From the NCBI GenBank assembly GCA_025201375.1, contig JAIWZP010000043.1, positions 204,821-268,820 on the forward strand: a stretch of 64,000 nt of DNA, read 5' to 3'. The notes beneath the pieces were generated by a model, which saw nothing but the letters and a program-made list of their open reading frames with translations, searched no databases and was not told the origin of the DNA. Positions 35,173 to 47,688 of this stretch are shown here, piece after piece. Both the position numbers and the translations under genes were made by a program. Origin of the DNA: Gongronella butleri (Eukaryota; Mucoromycota; Mucoromycetes; Mucorales; Cunninghamellaceae). Position 1 is the first letter of the stretch, and each line of letters starts with the position of its first letter.

Positions 35173-37075
35173 GCAAAACCTCCCCATTTTCTCGCCCAAA
35201 TCATATCCCCCCTCCACATGTTTTCTTTCACGTAGTCCTTTACATTCTAATTGTCTTTCCACCCCAATGATCCCCCCACGATATCTTCTGTCCGCATTCT
35301 GTACATAAAACGATTCGAATAAATTCCCCAATTTGTTGAAAGAAGAAAAAAAAACGTCCTGCTGTGACGCGCAAAAAACAAGGAAAAAAAAAGAGGAGCC
35401 TCAAAAAGACGTCGTGGCGCGCCATTGGTGCGTGAGGTTGCTTCGACATGGGACCAATGGCGCAAGAAGCACGCGTGTCAATGAAGAAGAAAAAAAAAAA
35501 AGGGAGGCCGTGGCTCGTTCTCACACAGTCAACAAAAGCCGCCAAAACGCTTGTAATGATGAAAAACGCGCGTGTTTGCTACGAATACAATGAGTCAATG
35601 ACGCGATGGTCTGCGTGGAACGTGATCTTTGTATTTTTTATTTTTTATTTTTTTGGGGTTTGTCTGGTGAATGCAAGTGTGGCGCGACGATCGCAAAAAA
35701 ACAGGTGTCGTTTGCAAGGATTAGGATGAAAAGGAGACCGTTTCGAGCGTGGGTACAAGGAATAGGAGATTTCCGACATCGCCCGAGGGCTCGGAGCAAA
35801 GAAGCGGCACACAGCGAATTGCACTGGTGTTGTGTTGGTGTCGTTGAGACCAGGGCAGGTCGAGAAAAAAAAATCATTTTGCAAGTTGCAGCTTGCACTG
35901 CGATAAGAAATGCACTGCCAAATTTAGGCGCCAAAACACATCATGTGCCCAATTGAGCGTACCGCGCGTCCATTGGACCCCCGATGATCCATATCCGCGT
36001 CGGAGCTGGAAGACGCCAATCTTTTTTTTTTTTTTTTTCGTGGACGCGTTTTGGTCCCCCCTTTGCTCGTGTTAGGCGTCAATCCCATGGTTTCCAATGC
36101 CCAGCGTGATCATCATTACCCAATGCAAACCGCCTGACGTCATCGAACTAGATCAGGCGATTCGATGGTTTCCATGTCAAACGGCTGCATATTGAGCAAA
36201 TTGAGCAACAAGAAGCAAAAAAGTGGGCACACAGCAGGCGCGAAAGGTAGCCTGTTGTAGGGTCGTCATGAGGGCGAAATGCTCCGGTGCTCATGCCTGT
36301 GGGCACATTGGTGTAACAAAATCCGCCAAAGAGCCATTACATATGGCGATCACGCAAAAAAAAAGGGGGGTTAAAAGCGTAAGCGGGCCTCATGAATGCG
36401 AAGGGGACGAGAATGGCTCATTCGCGATCGCAAGGAGGAGACTTTTGCACGGAAATCAGACTCATCGCAGTGTCATTCAAAATGAAACTTGTGCTTTTCC
36501 CCCTATTTTCATCCTTTGCGCGTCACATAGCCAACTTCATCGCAATGCTTTGCTGGCTTTGAGCGTGACGGGTGCACTGCATAATGTGGCAAAGTAAAAA
36601 AAAAAAAAAGGGAGCTGGGCTGCATTCAGCCGAGCACGACACGTCATTTCTCAATTTTTAATATTTTTTTGAATGCCCGCGTGCTTGGACGAGCTTTGCG
36701 CTCATCCATTGCTTGGCAATAGTTTTTCTTCCAATGAGCAAGTGAACCAAAGACAAGTGGTCGATTCCAAGCAAGGCATTCAAACTGTGGAAAAAAAAAA
36801 GCAAAAATGAATTTTTTTTCGCGCCATTTTCTCTCGCTTTGAACGCGGTATTGGTTGACGAATGCAGGTGACGCGTTCTAGAATCAGCAAAACGTGGCAA
36901 CCTTTTGCTTGTTTGCTTGCATTGTAGTCCTTGCTTGGCTTTTGTTTGTGTGTTCCAAGCGTCAAAGGGCGCCTGTCGCGCAAACGCCACTGGTCACACG
37001 TCGTCGGAGCCAATCACGGCAAGTGACACAATGCACATTGCTGCAGAAAAGAGGGGGTCAACACATCTTTAGCAT
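35173..37075. other. Intergenic, no gene seen
   Basis: Beyond the H4 3' UTR I find only short frames. The longest (36223-36597, plus) starts with GTG and resembles nothing known. T-run near 36020-36038. Confidence 0.5.
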
Positions 37076-37083
37076 TATAAAAA
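37076..37083 (+). promoter_or_regulatory. TATA box of GNAT gene
   Basis: TATAAAAA about 64-71 bp upstream of the ATG at 37147. Confidence 0.55.
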
Positions 37084-37146
37084 AAGGGCCAACCCCTGCC
37101 TCTTTTTTCTTCTTTTTTTTGCATTTTTCTTTCTATTTTGGACGCC

Positions 37147-37735
37147 ATGACATTGCCTTCAGAACGTTATGTGCTTCGACAGGGCACGGAAGCGGACGAC
37201 GATGTGCTTGCGACCAATTACTTTCGGCTGTACATGGCGATGGGCTTTAAAGAGTCGGACATGATGGACGATTGGAAGGAATATACGCTCAAAAAGATTG
37301 CGCACTCGCGCACGTCGCAGGAAGGCAAGTCATTTGTGGTCACTGACACGCAAGACGGCAATAAGATCGTGGCGAGCGGCATGGCACATCTTTTCAGCTG
37401 GGACAGTCTGCATCCGCACATCTTTAAGCCGACGGCGGTGCGCCAGGGGTACATTTGGGCGGTAAGTGTTCCATGCACACATGACGAGGAATTGGGGGGA
37501 ATTTTAATCGAGAACCAAACATTTTTACGACCAGATCTTTGTGGAACCTGAGCACCGCCGCCATGGCTTGGCTACCAAGATCGTCCAGGCTTGCAATGCC
37601 TACTTTAAGGAGATTGGCTGCACGGATAGCAGGCTTTTTGCGTCCGACACAGGCAGATTGGTGTACGAGCGCATTGGCTTCACACAGGTCGACAAATTCT
37701 GCGTAGACATGATGATGTCTCTCGACAATAAATAA
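37147..37735 (+). CDS. GNAT-family N-acetyltransferase
   Basis: Acyl-CoA-dependent acetyltransferase of unknown substrate. Two exons, 37147-37461 and 37535-37735; 171 aa. Motif A is well preserved: IFVEPEHRRHGLATKIVQA, where R-x-x-G-x-A (HRRHGLA) binds the pyrophosphate of acetyl-CoA. Motif B follows as FASDTGRLVYERIGF. The N-terminal part (YVLRQGTEADDDVLATNYF) matches the first strand and helix region of GNATs. The single intron lies directly before the motif A strand. Fungal relatives are usually uncharacterised. Confidence 0.88.
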
Positions 37736-39646
37736 AAACACGTCAATGCCACTTGAATGGCCAAAAAAAAAAATCGAAATCGTCCTTTTTCGCCTCATGT
37801 CCTCATTTAATCATCGCAATGCCACAAGGATGCGCTTATTTGAAAGGGAAAGCGCACCATAGAATATACAGCTTCAAAAGATGGTTTCATTATAAATTAA
37901 ATAAAGCATGATAAGCGATTAAAATACGGTAAAAATGCTGAATTGCGATTGTGTCGACTTTTTGTGCGTCGCCGCCCTGGATGAAGCTTGTGCCATTGGA
38001 AAGAGCAACGCTCGGACCGCATTTCTCATCGGCTTAGCTCTCGCGACCGACAGAATTCGTACACTCGTACAATGCAAATCAAAGATTTAAAGCGCCATTT
38101 GGTCAGCAACGGGCAATCACAGTAAGACATCCCTCCTGGCTTATTGGATGTGAAACGAAGGTAATCCGCTTCTTTGCCGAATGAACCTATATTAATGGCC
38201 CAACGTACGACCAAATTGGATCGAGAAATGCCATTTTCTAAAATCAGACGTTTTTCGTCATTTTCTCGACGACAAGTATCGTTTTAAACCCGAAACCCGT
38301 CTCAACGTAAAGTAGGAACATGCGACCCCCAAGGGGGATTAGGGGGATTAGGGGGCGCAGCTGTCACGGGTCATGGAGGGGCGCTACATGCAAACGAAAA
38401 ACTGAACCGATTTGAACACCGAGAAGAAAATGAAAACGTGGGTCTGCAGAATGATGCGAAACTTACACACAAGATGCGTCACATGGCAAAACGACGGTAA
38501 ATGCCAAGAAAGAGCGTCATCGATGTGCTCATTGGCGAGCAATTCCCGAAACTGGATAAAACTTTGCGCGCGAATGGCGTCTCTGGAAAGCGCTCTAGAC
38601 GCGTTCTGACGCATCCATCTGCAAGTCAGGTCCGAGACACATGAATTTGACGAGTGCCGAAAGTGTATATCACCACGTTTGACCCAGGGGTTCACGCGTC
38701 AAAAATCACTATGTAAATGCGTCGCGTCAAAATCATCGCAAATCATCACTTTTACATTGATCTCGAGCATCCACATAGGCAGCACGTCGCACTCTTTCCA
38801 ATGAGATTACTTTCAAGACACTGCGACTAATCCTCGTTGAGTTTGACTTGGTACGAAAAATTGCAGCCTCTAGCGTTTTACGCGGAAACCAGCCAATGGA
38901 CCGTTCTTTTTTATTTCATTTTTATCGGTTTTCCATGCGCGGTTACCATATGGTTGAATGGCGCCGTGATCCGAGGACTAAAATTTCAAGATTTTCCCGT
39001 CCTCGACTGTACCCCTAGGAAAATCGGCCATTTTCGAAAATCATCATTTGCGCGCCATCCAGCGGTCACAGATCTCTTGGGACGGGCTCATTCGAGCGAG
39101 CAAGCGTGGAATTCTTGATTCAAAGAGCAAAAGGGACTCGGTGGCATGTAATTTCAAGGGCGAGCGGGCAAAAAAGACCATTTACATGCCTTACTTGTGA
39201 ATTTGTCAACAGGCACGTCATCGATTGTCAATTTTGTTTACACGACACGAGTCAAGAGAGACAACGAAAAAGTGCCTGAGATGTTTCTCGTTCGTTGTGT
39301 TTCGTATTTGGTGCGCGCCACGTGGTTCTTTTGTCAAAATTGAATTCTTTTGGCTTCATCCGTGGGGAATACACGACTTTTTTTTTCTTTTTTATTTACA
39401 GGACACAGGGCGTGTGCTTTTAGCTTGACTATGAGGTCTGGAGGACGGTGATCAGCTAGACGTGTCACGCACAATGACCAGACTTGATGAAAAAGTGGCC
39501 AGTGTGGACCAAATAAAAGGCAATTGAAACCCCGCCAGGGTCCTTTTTTTGTTCGGTTGTTCTTTCTCGTTTCCGATATTTCACTCTTTGCTTTGTTTGA
39601 TCGTTTGGCTTCATCTGCTTGTGTTTTTCAAAAGGGAGTGTGACTC
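37736..39646. other. Gene-poor stretch with G-rich telomere-like tract
   Basis: No gene found. At 38333-38355 there are three runs of five G separated by ATTA, giving TTAGGG twice. The rest is A/T-rich with short frames. AATAAAAGG near 39512 is a TATA-like candidate for the next gene, about 130 bp upstream of its ATG. Confidence 0.5.
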
Positions 39647-40982
39647 ATGACTGTGCCCCCGCCTGACGACGCCGACTCTGCCTCTTCTCTTCCAGCCCGA
39701 TCGACGTCTCCCACGCCTTCTGCGTCGCTTCTTGCTAAGCTCTTGCCACATCGACAACTTGCACGCCTCTCACTTGGCTACTACACCGCCAACCGTGGGC
39801 TCAATTTCGTCACATTTATGAGCACACCGCGCTTCCAATCGACGGGCGTGCCTGTGTGCTGTAAGATTTTTTCAATTTTTTTTTTCATTTTTGAAAGGTT
39901 GGCTGATTTTTTTTCATTTTTTTTTCTATAAAAAAAAAGCGTCTGTCGACATGCCACCTGTTATTCTTCGCACGACAAGCAGCGACCCCGCGTTGCATTT
40001 GAAGGCCAAGGAACATGCGGATCCTCAGCCTAGTGCGAGCGATCCCAGCAGCAGTGCGCAGCATGTGGATTGGGTGATGGAAGGGGTGTCTGGCGATCAG
40101 ACGCCCGATCAGGCCGTGCGATCAGTTGATGGGCCGGTTTCACGTGGTCTTGATCGCCCAAGCACAGGCACAAGCGCGAGCACAGGCACAAATACGAGCA
40201 CGAGCACGAGCATGAGCACGACTAGACGCCGACGACTGCCTTTGCAGACTTATACGCGCCTGCCCACGCGTCGCACGATTATACCTCTTCCGCGCCAAAA
40301 TGGCCCTCGATCCACGACGACGCCAAGCGCCATGCCCTTCGATTATAGCAATTCCGCCATCACGCCCTCTACACACCCACTGCCGCCTAGCTCTCCACCG
40401 CCAGCCTCCTTGTCTGCACACTCACAATCACCAAATCCATCGCCAGCAACATCCTCACCACTGCAAGATGCCTCAATTGTCCAAAACGCGTCCAATGGCT
40501 CTGAGCACGCATCCAATGGCACGGAAAGCGCGTCCAATGGTATGGAAAGCGTGTCCAATGGCATGGAAAGCGCGTCCAATGGCGTGGAAAACGCGTCGAA
40601 TAGCACGGAAATCACGTCGAATGGCATTGGCATGGAGATTCCCGCGCGCCCGTTGCGGTCGATCCTTGTGAAGCAGCTGGCATCCATGGAGGATGAGGTG
40701 AATGAGCCACTTGTTGATATAGAGCATGACAATTCGGAAGTGCCACGACCCGTGCCTGCGTCGGCGACCCTGCGCCAGCAGAGACAGCATAGCCGCCATG
40801 ATCAGGTGCTCAAATACCGCGCGCGTGTCGATCGTGAAGACCGTGATGCACGCCGACGCGCACGAAACCAGCCAAAACCCCAGCCGCAAAGCGATCCAAA
40901 TACCCCACGCGAAACACCTAGCAAGCGTGTCCGATTCAAACTGAACAAGAACACCGTCCGCACCCTCCCTCGCATAGAATGA
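39647..40982 (+). CDS. Low-complexity protein with heptapeptide repeats and RVxF-like motif
   Basis: I do not recognise this protein. Two exons, 39647-39860 and 39940-40982, join in frame across an intron ending AAAAAAAAG; 418 aa. The first 71 residues contain a possibly folded LLAKLLPHRQLARLSLGYY. The middle is Ser/Thr/Pro-rich. At 40488-40634 seven imperfect 21-bp units encode repeats of the form A-S-N-G-x-E-x. The C-terminus is basic and reads PSKRVRFKLNKNTV. KRVRF fits the RVxF docking motif for protein phosphatase 1, which by itself is only suggestive. No transmembrane segment. The long open frame and consistent splice support a real gene. Confidence 0.6.
40488..40634 (+). repeat. Seven 21-bp in-frame repeats
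   Basis: Seven consecutive units of the type GCGTCCAATGGCATGGAAAGC, with a few substitutions each and no indels, so frame is kept. They encode the Ser-Asn-Gly-x-Glu repeats of the surrounding protein. Confidence 0.9.
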
Positions 40983-43773
40983 GCCGTTTCTTCTCAATGG
41001 CAAGCCCGCTTTCCAGATTGTTCGCCCAGCAAAAATGATGCCACTTTTCGCATCATCGTTTCCTCGTATTTTATGTCTCTTTTTTACGTTGTGCGCGTTG
41101 TGTCAGCCCATCATTCCCCCTCTCCCCTCCCTCCATAGTTGCATTCCCCTTGTATGTAAAGATAATAAAAAAATGGCATGAGTGGTGCATCCCAATCGCA
41201 TCGCATTTGATGAGCTCCCTGATCTGTCTTTCTCCTTGGAATGCCCCCGGCCTAGTGACCTTGGATTTGGAGGCTCTCATTCACGCCACAACAAGACAAA
41301 AGCAGAACCTTAAATCTAGGCAAACTGGTTTTTTTTATGATGCCATGACCAGTTGGGGCAACGGCAGAGTGACCATGCTGGCCTTTTTATTTATGCCTCC
41401 CTTCCCCGGGCTTGCTGGGGGCCCCATGAGCTCAGATTTCTCACGTAGCGCGAACACAATTCAGATTCAACTTCTCAAAAAATAAAAATCTGAGCCATTG
41501 GGTCGCAGACACACCTTCTCTTTACGCGCGAAACCGAGGTGACCCGATCCAATCGGCCCATCACCAATGAGCGGGATACCTACGCCTTGTCCTCTTCTTT
41601 GTGTTGCCTGGCATCGGCGTAAAATGAACGCAAAAGAAACACTAGTGGGTGGTTTGCGTCGCCACTCGTGTCTTTAGCGCGATGACGAGGCACTGGCTTT
41701 TTTTTTTTTTTTTATCATTTGCCCACTTTTTTTGCCCACTTGCTGACAAACAATTGTCCAGCCGGTCGTGTCTGCATGATCGCGCGCGCGAGAAAAAAAA
41801 AAAAGTCGGGGCACAAGGTCTAAAAAAAAAAAAAAGCGCCAAAGGCGAAACCTTGATCGAGTTTGCCAAATGCAGCTGTGCGACATCCGTTCCCCTCTTT
41901 CTGTGCCTAAAAATGGACATTGCGAAAAAAAAAAGGCACGGCGGGAAGCCATCATCTGATCCTCCCCCAATACACAATACGATTATTTTTGTGATGCCAA
42001 ACTTTTCATAAAAAGACACTTGCATCTCCCCTTTGTACCCAAAACTCATGGCGACGACCGAATGGTACAAGTGTACAAATCGTCGCGTTCACCCTTTTTG
42101 CACAAAGCAAAGGGGCAAGGGGCGAGGCGGTGGCAAAACTTGTCAAATGCACGCGTCAATGACCGTGTCGCCGCGGGAGACCAAGGTTAAAAAAAAAAAA
42201 GACGCGCCTCCCTTTTTTTTAAACTCATAGTGGCTCAAAAAGCAAGGCCGTCCAATGCACTCCTTTTAAAAAAGGGGGGAGGGCGAGTAAAGGCAAAGAA
42301 GCTCCGCCAAGCAAATGGCAACATTTCCGCGTGTCAGCGGACACGCGTATGACGCGTCGTTTTTCCGATTTTTTTTATTGTTGTTGATTTCTGGCGCTTT
42401 TGCATGCGCTATTGTTCTTGAAACACCCATAGGCTGGGTCCATTGTCCTCCGTTTTGACGGAAACTTTTTTGTTGTTGCTGAGTCGACGGCGTCGGGCCC
42501 GTAAGATCGGGTTGTGCGTGACGTTGATCATGCATGGACGCGCGCGACGCGGGCATCAGCGACCAGGAGGGGCACCACCATGAGGTTTTTTTTTTTTTTT
42601 TTTTTTTTTTTGCATGCTGACGTTCTCAGTGTTCCTGAGAAAAAATTGGGGGGAGGGAGGCGCGGCGAAAAATGACATATTATGTGACCACGTCACGCGA
42701 GATTGGATGGGATTTAAGAGAGGGGATCTTCGCCCATCTTTTCAAACCCAAAAGCTCGTCCAATGACAACAGTGAACACTCTTGTTCCCCCCCTGTCCCC
42801 CAAGCTTTCACAATCTCGATGTCCACGTCTTTTTTATTTTTTTTCTCATTTCGTGCGTACACAACATAAAAAAAACAAGGTTTCTAGAGTGGCCATGCTG
42901 GGTCATTGTTCATTGGCGGCCCACGGCTTGCTTGGACCACCTTTTTTTTTCTTTCTCAGCAAGCTCCCACCACCATGGGCAAATGTTTCTGCCGTTGAGT
43001 AGCGATGGTGAGTTGTGACGCGTCGAAAAAAGCAGGAAAAAAAGGGGGGATCACGCGCCGCGTCCGACAATCAAGTGGCCCGATTGAAAGATAGGAGGCC
43101 TCATGCACGCATTGCGACGTGCAATGCTGTACTGGTACAAGCAAGAAGGTCTTCAGGACCCGCAATGCTGGGTCCAAGAGCCAGCATTTTCGTTTTCACG
43201 ATTGAAATGCAAGACGCCCCCCGACAAAAAAAGAAAACAGCTCCAGACCATATAAGAAAAAACCGGTTTGGTCTCAGGGTTCCACATTGGCAAACTTATT
43301 TTCGGTGGCGGACTATCGTGAATGGTCATGGCCAATGCCAATGGCGAGTGTCGCGCGCTCGCCATTTTGCATGATCGCTTTTCCCCCTTCCCTCCTTTTT
43401 TTTTTTTTGTTACAATGGCGTTGTCTTTTTGCCCCCAAACCAAACTTGGCTTGGTCATGCAAAAAAGAGGCGTTTTGCATGTCAAACATGGCGAAACAAG
43501 ATTTGCGCTCCTTCACTCGCTCTCTCTTTTTGCGCGCCCACAGAACCAGATGACCCCCATTGTGCCAAAAAAAATCGGTGATTATGTCTACTTGTGCTAC
43601 CAGCAAGGCGTAAAAGATTGGGCAATTTGGTCTCTTGCTAAAGAAAAAAGGGGGGAGAGAGCGCCAGGGGCAGGCGCAACGACAAGAAAGGTAGGCAAAG
43701 AGCACGAACAGACGACTTTGTGTTGCTTGAAGCGGAGCTTTAACAACGCCGTGGCCCGTACTTGATCGAACTC
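40983..43773. other. Intergenic, no gene seen
   Basis: Nearly 2.8 kb without a supportable gene. Notable are a T-run at about 42586-42611, several other homopolymers, and GACGCGTC at 42351-42358 and 43018-43025. Confidence 0.5.
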
Positions 43774-43783
43774 TATATAAAAG
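43774..43783 (+). promoter_or_regulatory. TATA box of phytoene synthase gene
   Basis: TATATAAAAG about 111-120 bp upstream of the ATG at 43894, followed by a T-run and CT-rich leader. Confidence 0.6.
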
Positions 43784-43893
43784 ACGAGGTTCACCCACCA
43801 TTCATGACAAAGCCATTGTCATCTACGCTGCATACCCTCTTTTTTTTTTTTCTTTTTTTTTCTCTCTCTCTCGCTCTCTTCTTAATTTCACAA

Positions 43894-46181
43894 ATGATTC
43901 AATCATTGTTATACCCATTGCTGTGTCTCATCACGGTCATCGGGCTGTCAAGGCCCTTCATCACGAAATTGGAGGGCATAAAGACCCTTGCCATGTGCAT
44001 TATTGTTGTCTTTTTTAGCGTGACCTGCTGCGTTCAACTTGACCTCACGACACCACACGCTCTCGCTCTCGCTCCACATGCCGCCGCCGACTATTGCTCG
44101 GCATGGCCATTGCACCAACAACCCAGCTGCTGGAACAACGCGACATCTCATGGTGCCAATCTCCATCAGATCATTGCCATCTCGTATCATCTCCTGGCCA
44201 ATGCGCTCGTGTGGATGGACGTTGCCGCGCTCCTCACCTGCTCCATTCTTGCCTTGTTCACATGGCATATGATTACACACTGGCAATTCACCATCCTGTA
44301 CGTGGGCATCATCGATTCGGCTCGCAAAAACCAATGTGTGCGCTACATTGGCTCCACCGTCTTTATCCTCATGGGTTATTACTTGTACGTAATTAGTCTC
44401 TCCCCCTCCCCCCACACGCCGGTCGCGCGACCCCCTGACCTCCTTTTATTTCCATGCATTTGTTAACATTGAACTGACCCCCTGATCCCCCCTTTTTTTT
44501 CTTATTTCTTTTCTTAGCATGACCGACGCATTCACATCCTCTGAGTCTCCATTGGCATCGAAATCGGCGTCTGCATCCTCATGTCCGCTGTCTGCGATCT
44601 TTTGCTTTCTACTTGGCCTTCTTTGGCAGTATTCTGGTCCATTTTACGTGAATCGTCGCTATGCCGTGGGCATCAGTGCGGTCGCACCGGCGCTGATCAC
44701 CGCGTACGGCTACGATCGTGCATCGCTTGGCGCACAAGGCGGTCTTTTGGCATCATGGACGCTTGTGGACTGGCTGCTTGGCACCTTGGTGGTTGTTTGC
44801 GCATCGGCTATGCTGGACAATGCAGACGCATTGCTGCACACGTACCCGCAGCTTGCGAGCTGCGGCGATGTGCGCCGCATGGCGCGCATGCAGACCCCTT
44901 TCTCCGTGACGTATTGGTGCTGCATGTACACGGTGATCAACGACGTGCTCTGCCAGCAGCACGACCTGAATGCCGACCCCGTCCATGACTTGGTGCAAGT
45001 GATTGCCGGATTGGGCCCCTCCAGCCGTTCGTGGAAGACCATGGCCGTCCTGTTCCCCACGCCATTGCGCCAGGAAATGTGCATTCTGTACGGTTTCTTC
45101 CGCGCATGCGACGACCTCGTCGATGACGCGCCTACTTTGGCTCAGCGACACGAGAATCTGCAGCTGATCCGCGCCTTTATGCGCATCTGTTTCACCATGA
45201 ACACGCTTGATCAACCACAATTGGCAAAATCTGGGAAAAAATCCGTCAATGGCATGGATTGCTCCGCCTCTTCTTGCACTGATCATCAGGAGCAGCAGCA
45301 ACAACAACAAGACTCAACGCTCGCGCACCACCCGCACATTGACTGGCCTGCACTGTGGGATCGACTTGACCACAACCCCATGGCATTCGCGTCCTTCCGC
45401 GCGTTTGCACGCATCAGCGACCATCTGTGCCCCGACGCCGCAGACGACCTTTGCAAAGCGTGGAAAATCGACCTGCTGGGCTCCGCGTTCCGAACACAAC
45501 AAGACCTCCTTGCCTATGCAGCGCTCATCTCTGGCAAATTTGGCGAATTGTGCACCTGTGTCATCATGTACAAGACCGGCCGCGGCAACTGGAATGGCAC
45601 CGACAAACAAGCAAGAAATGAAGACATTTTGAGACAAGCCCGCGCTACTGGCCAGGTATTAAAAAAAAAAAAAGTTGCTCGCGTTTGCCATTGCGCCATT
45701 GCTCATCTTTTTTTTTTTTTTTTTGAATTTTCAGTGCCTTCAACTAGTGAACATTGCACGCGACATTTTGCGCGACTCCCTGGAAGGCCGATGCTACATT
45801 CCATTGAGCTATATGACAAACAGCAAGGTGACGTTTGAGCATTTGCGCCGAGGGCGTCCGCAGCGCGTCGGAAACGACGTGATCCGTGAATACTCGACGC
45901 GTGTTCTCGACTTGGCCGGCCAGATAGAATGCCATGCACGCGCTGGCATCGACTGCCTCCCCGAGGAAATGCAAGATAGCCTGCGCGCCGCTTTTGAAAT
46001 CTACGTGGCCATTGGCCCCGTCATCCGCGATGAGCTCATCTACCCCTTCCGTGCCAAGGTGCCCTCTTGGAAAAAGCGATGGGTCGCTTTCAAGTACCTC
46101 TATGGCCTGGCAGGCATCTCGGACTCGCTCGATCAAGTTGCCACCATGCTCTTTGGCAAGCAAAAGGTGGCAGCCTTTTAA
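43894..46181 (+). CDS. Phytoene synthase with N-terminal cyclase-like membrane domain
   Basis: Head-to-head condensation of two geranylgeranyl-PP to phytoene is the expected reaction of the C-terminal half. Three exons, 43894-44384, 44518-45655, 45735-46181; 691 aa. The synthase half shows LFPTPLRQEMCILYGFFRAC, a first Asp-rich motif DDLVDD (about 362-367) and a second motif NIARDILRD (about 549-557) followed by GRCYIPLSY. The N-terminal ~270 residues have about six hydrophobic segments. The arrangement matches fungal crtYB/carRP, whose N-terminus is a lycopene cyclase, and WQYSG..YVNRRYAVGI resembles the start of its second repeat. The paired Glu motifs expected in each cyclase repeat (P-x-E-E) are not visible; the second site reads TLVDWLLGTL. 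A Gln/His-rich insertion lies near residues 425-440. Cyclase activity is therefore doubtful, while synthase activity is plausible. Confidence 0.8.
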
Positions 46182-47157
46182 TTTTATCTTGTTTTCTATT
46201 CCACCATCGCGCCCTCGCCTCTGTATAAATTATAAATATTCTGTATATATCTTATGTCTGCAATTGTGCAAAATAAAATCATATTTTTAGCCTCCTTGAC
46301 TCTTGTAGCGAGAAAAAAAAAAAAGAGGGATCGGCAAAAAAAAAAAAAAAAAAGAACGCATTGGCACAAATCTGAGCCTCATGCTGTATCCAACACAGTG
46401 GTTCCACGTGAAGGCGAGCAATAGCAAGGTCAATTGAACATTGCTAAGCACGTCGCGTAGACCGCTGAGAATGTCACACAAAACCGTGGATACAATCGCG
46501 CGAAAATTTCAGCTCCAATTCTTTTCGGTCACATTAAAGTTCGGAAACAAATGGGAATTATTAAACACCTCCGGTCATTTTTTGTTAGACACCTCCGGTT
46601 ACACACCGCCTGAAGGTCGCCAGAATCACCTCCAGTGCCACCAACGCCCCCTCGCCAGCACTATCATCGAATCATACATCCCTGTCATCATGCTCTCGAC
46701 GCGCCAGGCCTACCATCCATGCATTTTGTCGCGCAAAAATGCCGTCAATGCCACTCTGTCAGCACAAAACGATGCACAAGAAGCAAGGAACGAACACCAA
46801 CAACAAAGACAACGCGTCCCAAGGTGCTTCGTGGTCCTTTGCGGCGTGTTGGAAGCTTGGAACACTTTTATCAACTTTCGTCGCGCGCAAATACGCTGAA
46901 AGACTTCAGAAAAAAAAAAACCGTAACAAAAATGACTGGACGTCTCCAGTGGCTCCCGAAACAAATGAACATCAATCCGTCCCTTAACTTGGCACTGGAA
47001 ACCCCAATACCCCCCACTTTTTTTTATCATGTGAATTGCGCAATCATACTTTTTGTTGTACTATTATTATGCCCAGCGCAGACTCACTGGACAGAACACT
47101 CTTTCTACTGTAGGTACTGTATGACATTGCATTCTGCCGCTTTCAAGGAAGTTGGTG
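46182..47157. other. Intergenic, no gene seen
   Basis: The 3' end of the phytoene synthase gene (ATTCTGTATATATCTT and AATAAA near 46272) is followed by DNA without a supported gene. A plus-strand frame of 215 codons (46635-47282) lacks an ATG at its start, runs into the 47.2-kb repeat, and shows no domain. Confidence 0.45.
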
Positions 47158-47355
47158 CCAGTTTCATCCCGATCAAAGAGGAGTTTATTTGCCCAAGACA
47201 TTGTTGTCATCATTATGAAAATGTCAATATTTTGGATTCATCTGCACAGCACTCAACGGACCTCTGGTTTTTGACGCCATGACGAAAAAAAGATGCGACG
47301 AAATGGCCTAATGCACAGGGTTCTGGACTTCTGGTCATCTGGTGCCCGTAGATAC
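47158..47355. repeat. Diverged dispersed repeat, partner near 12.6 kb
   Basis: Partner of 12508-12760 in direct orientation; see that entry for shared landmarks. Confidence 0.5.
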
Positions 47356-47688
47356 AGGTGATCGTTGAGAAAATGTATTTTTTTTTGGCATTTCTGATAA
47401 GATTTCATAATCATAGACTTTTTCGACGCGTCCCAACCGCGCCAGACGTTGAGCTGCATACGCTTACTTAATCCATGCACCTGGTGTCACTCGTGTCTGG
47501 TCAATTTAAATTCGTGACGCGACGCTAAAAAACCACATTTTGATTCTCTCTCCGGATTAGCTACTCCAAGCAAATGCCTCGACCTTTGAAGCGGGTGACG
47601 ACTGGGGGACATGGGATTACTGTAGGAATACTGTACAGGCATGGGCATACGTAAAAAGAAAAAAAAAAAAAAGAAAAAAAGCGTTTTA

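Noticed and set aside
36223..36597. 124-codon plus-strand frame
   Set aside because: GTG start, no recognisable motif and no conserved neighbour relation.
43894..44384. Treating the N-terminal membrane exon as a separate gene
   Set aside because: The donor at 44385 and acceptor before 44518 join it in frame to the synthase, and the order matches fungal crtYB fusions.
46635..47282. 215-codon plus-strand frame
   Set aside because: It starts at GTG without ATG context, overlaps a diverged repeat and has no domain; open length alone is weak evidence.
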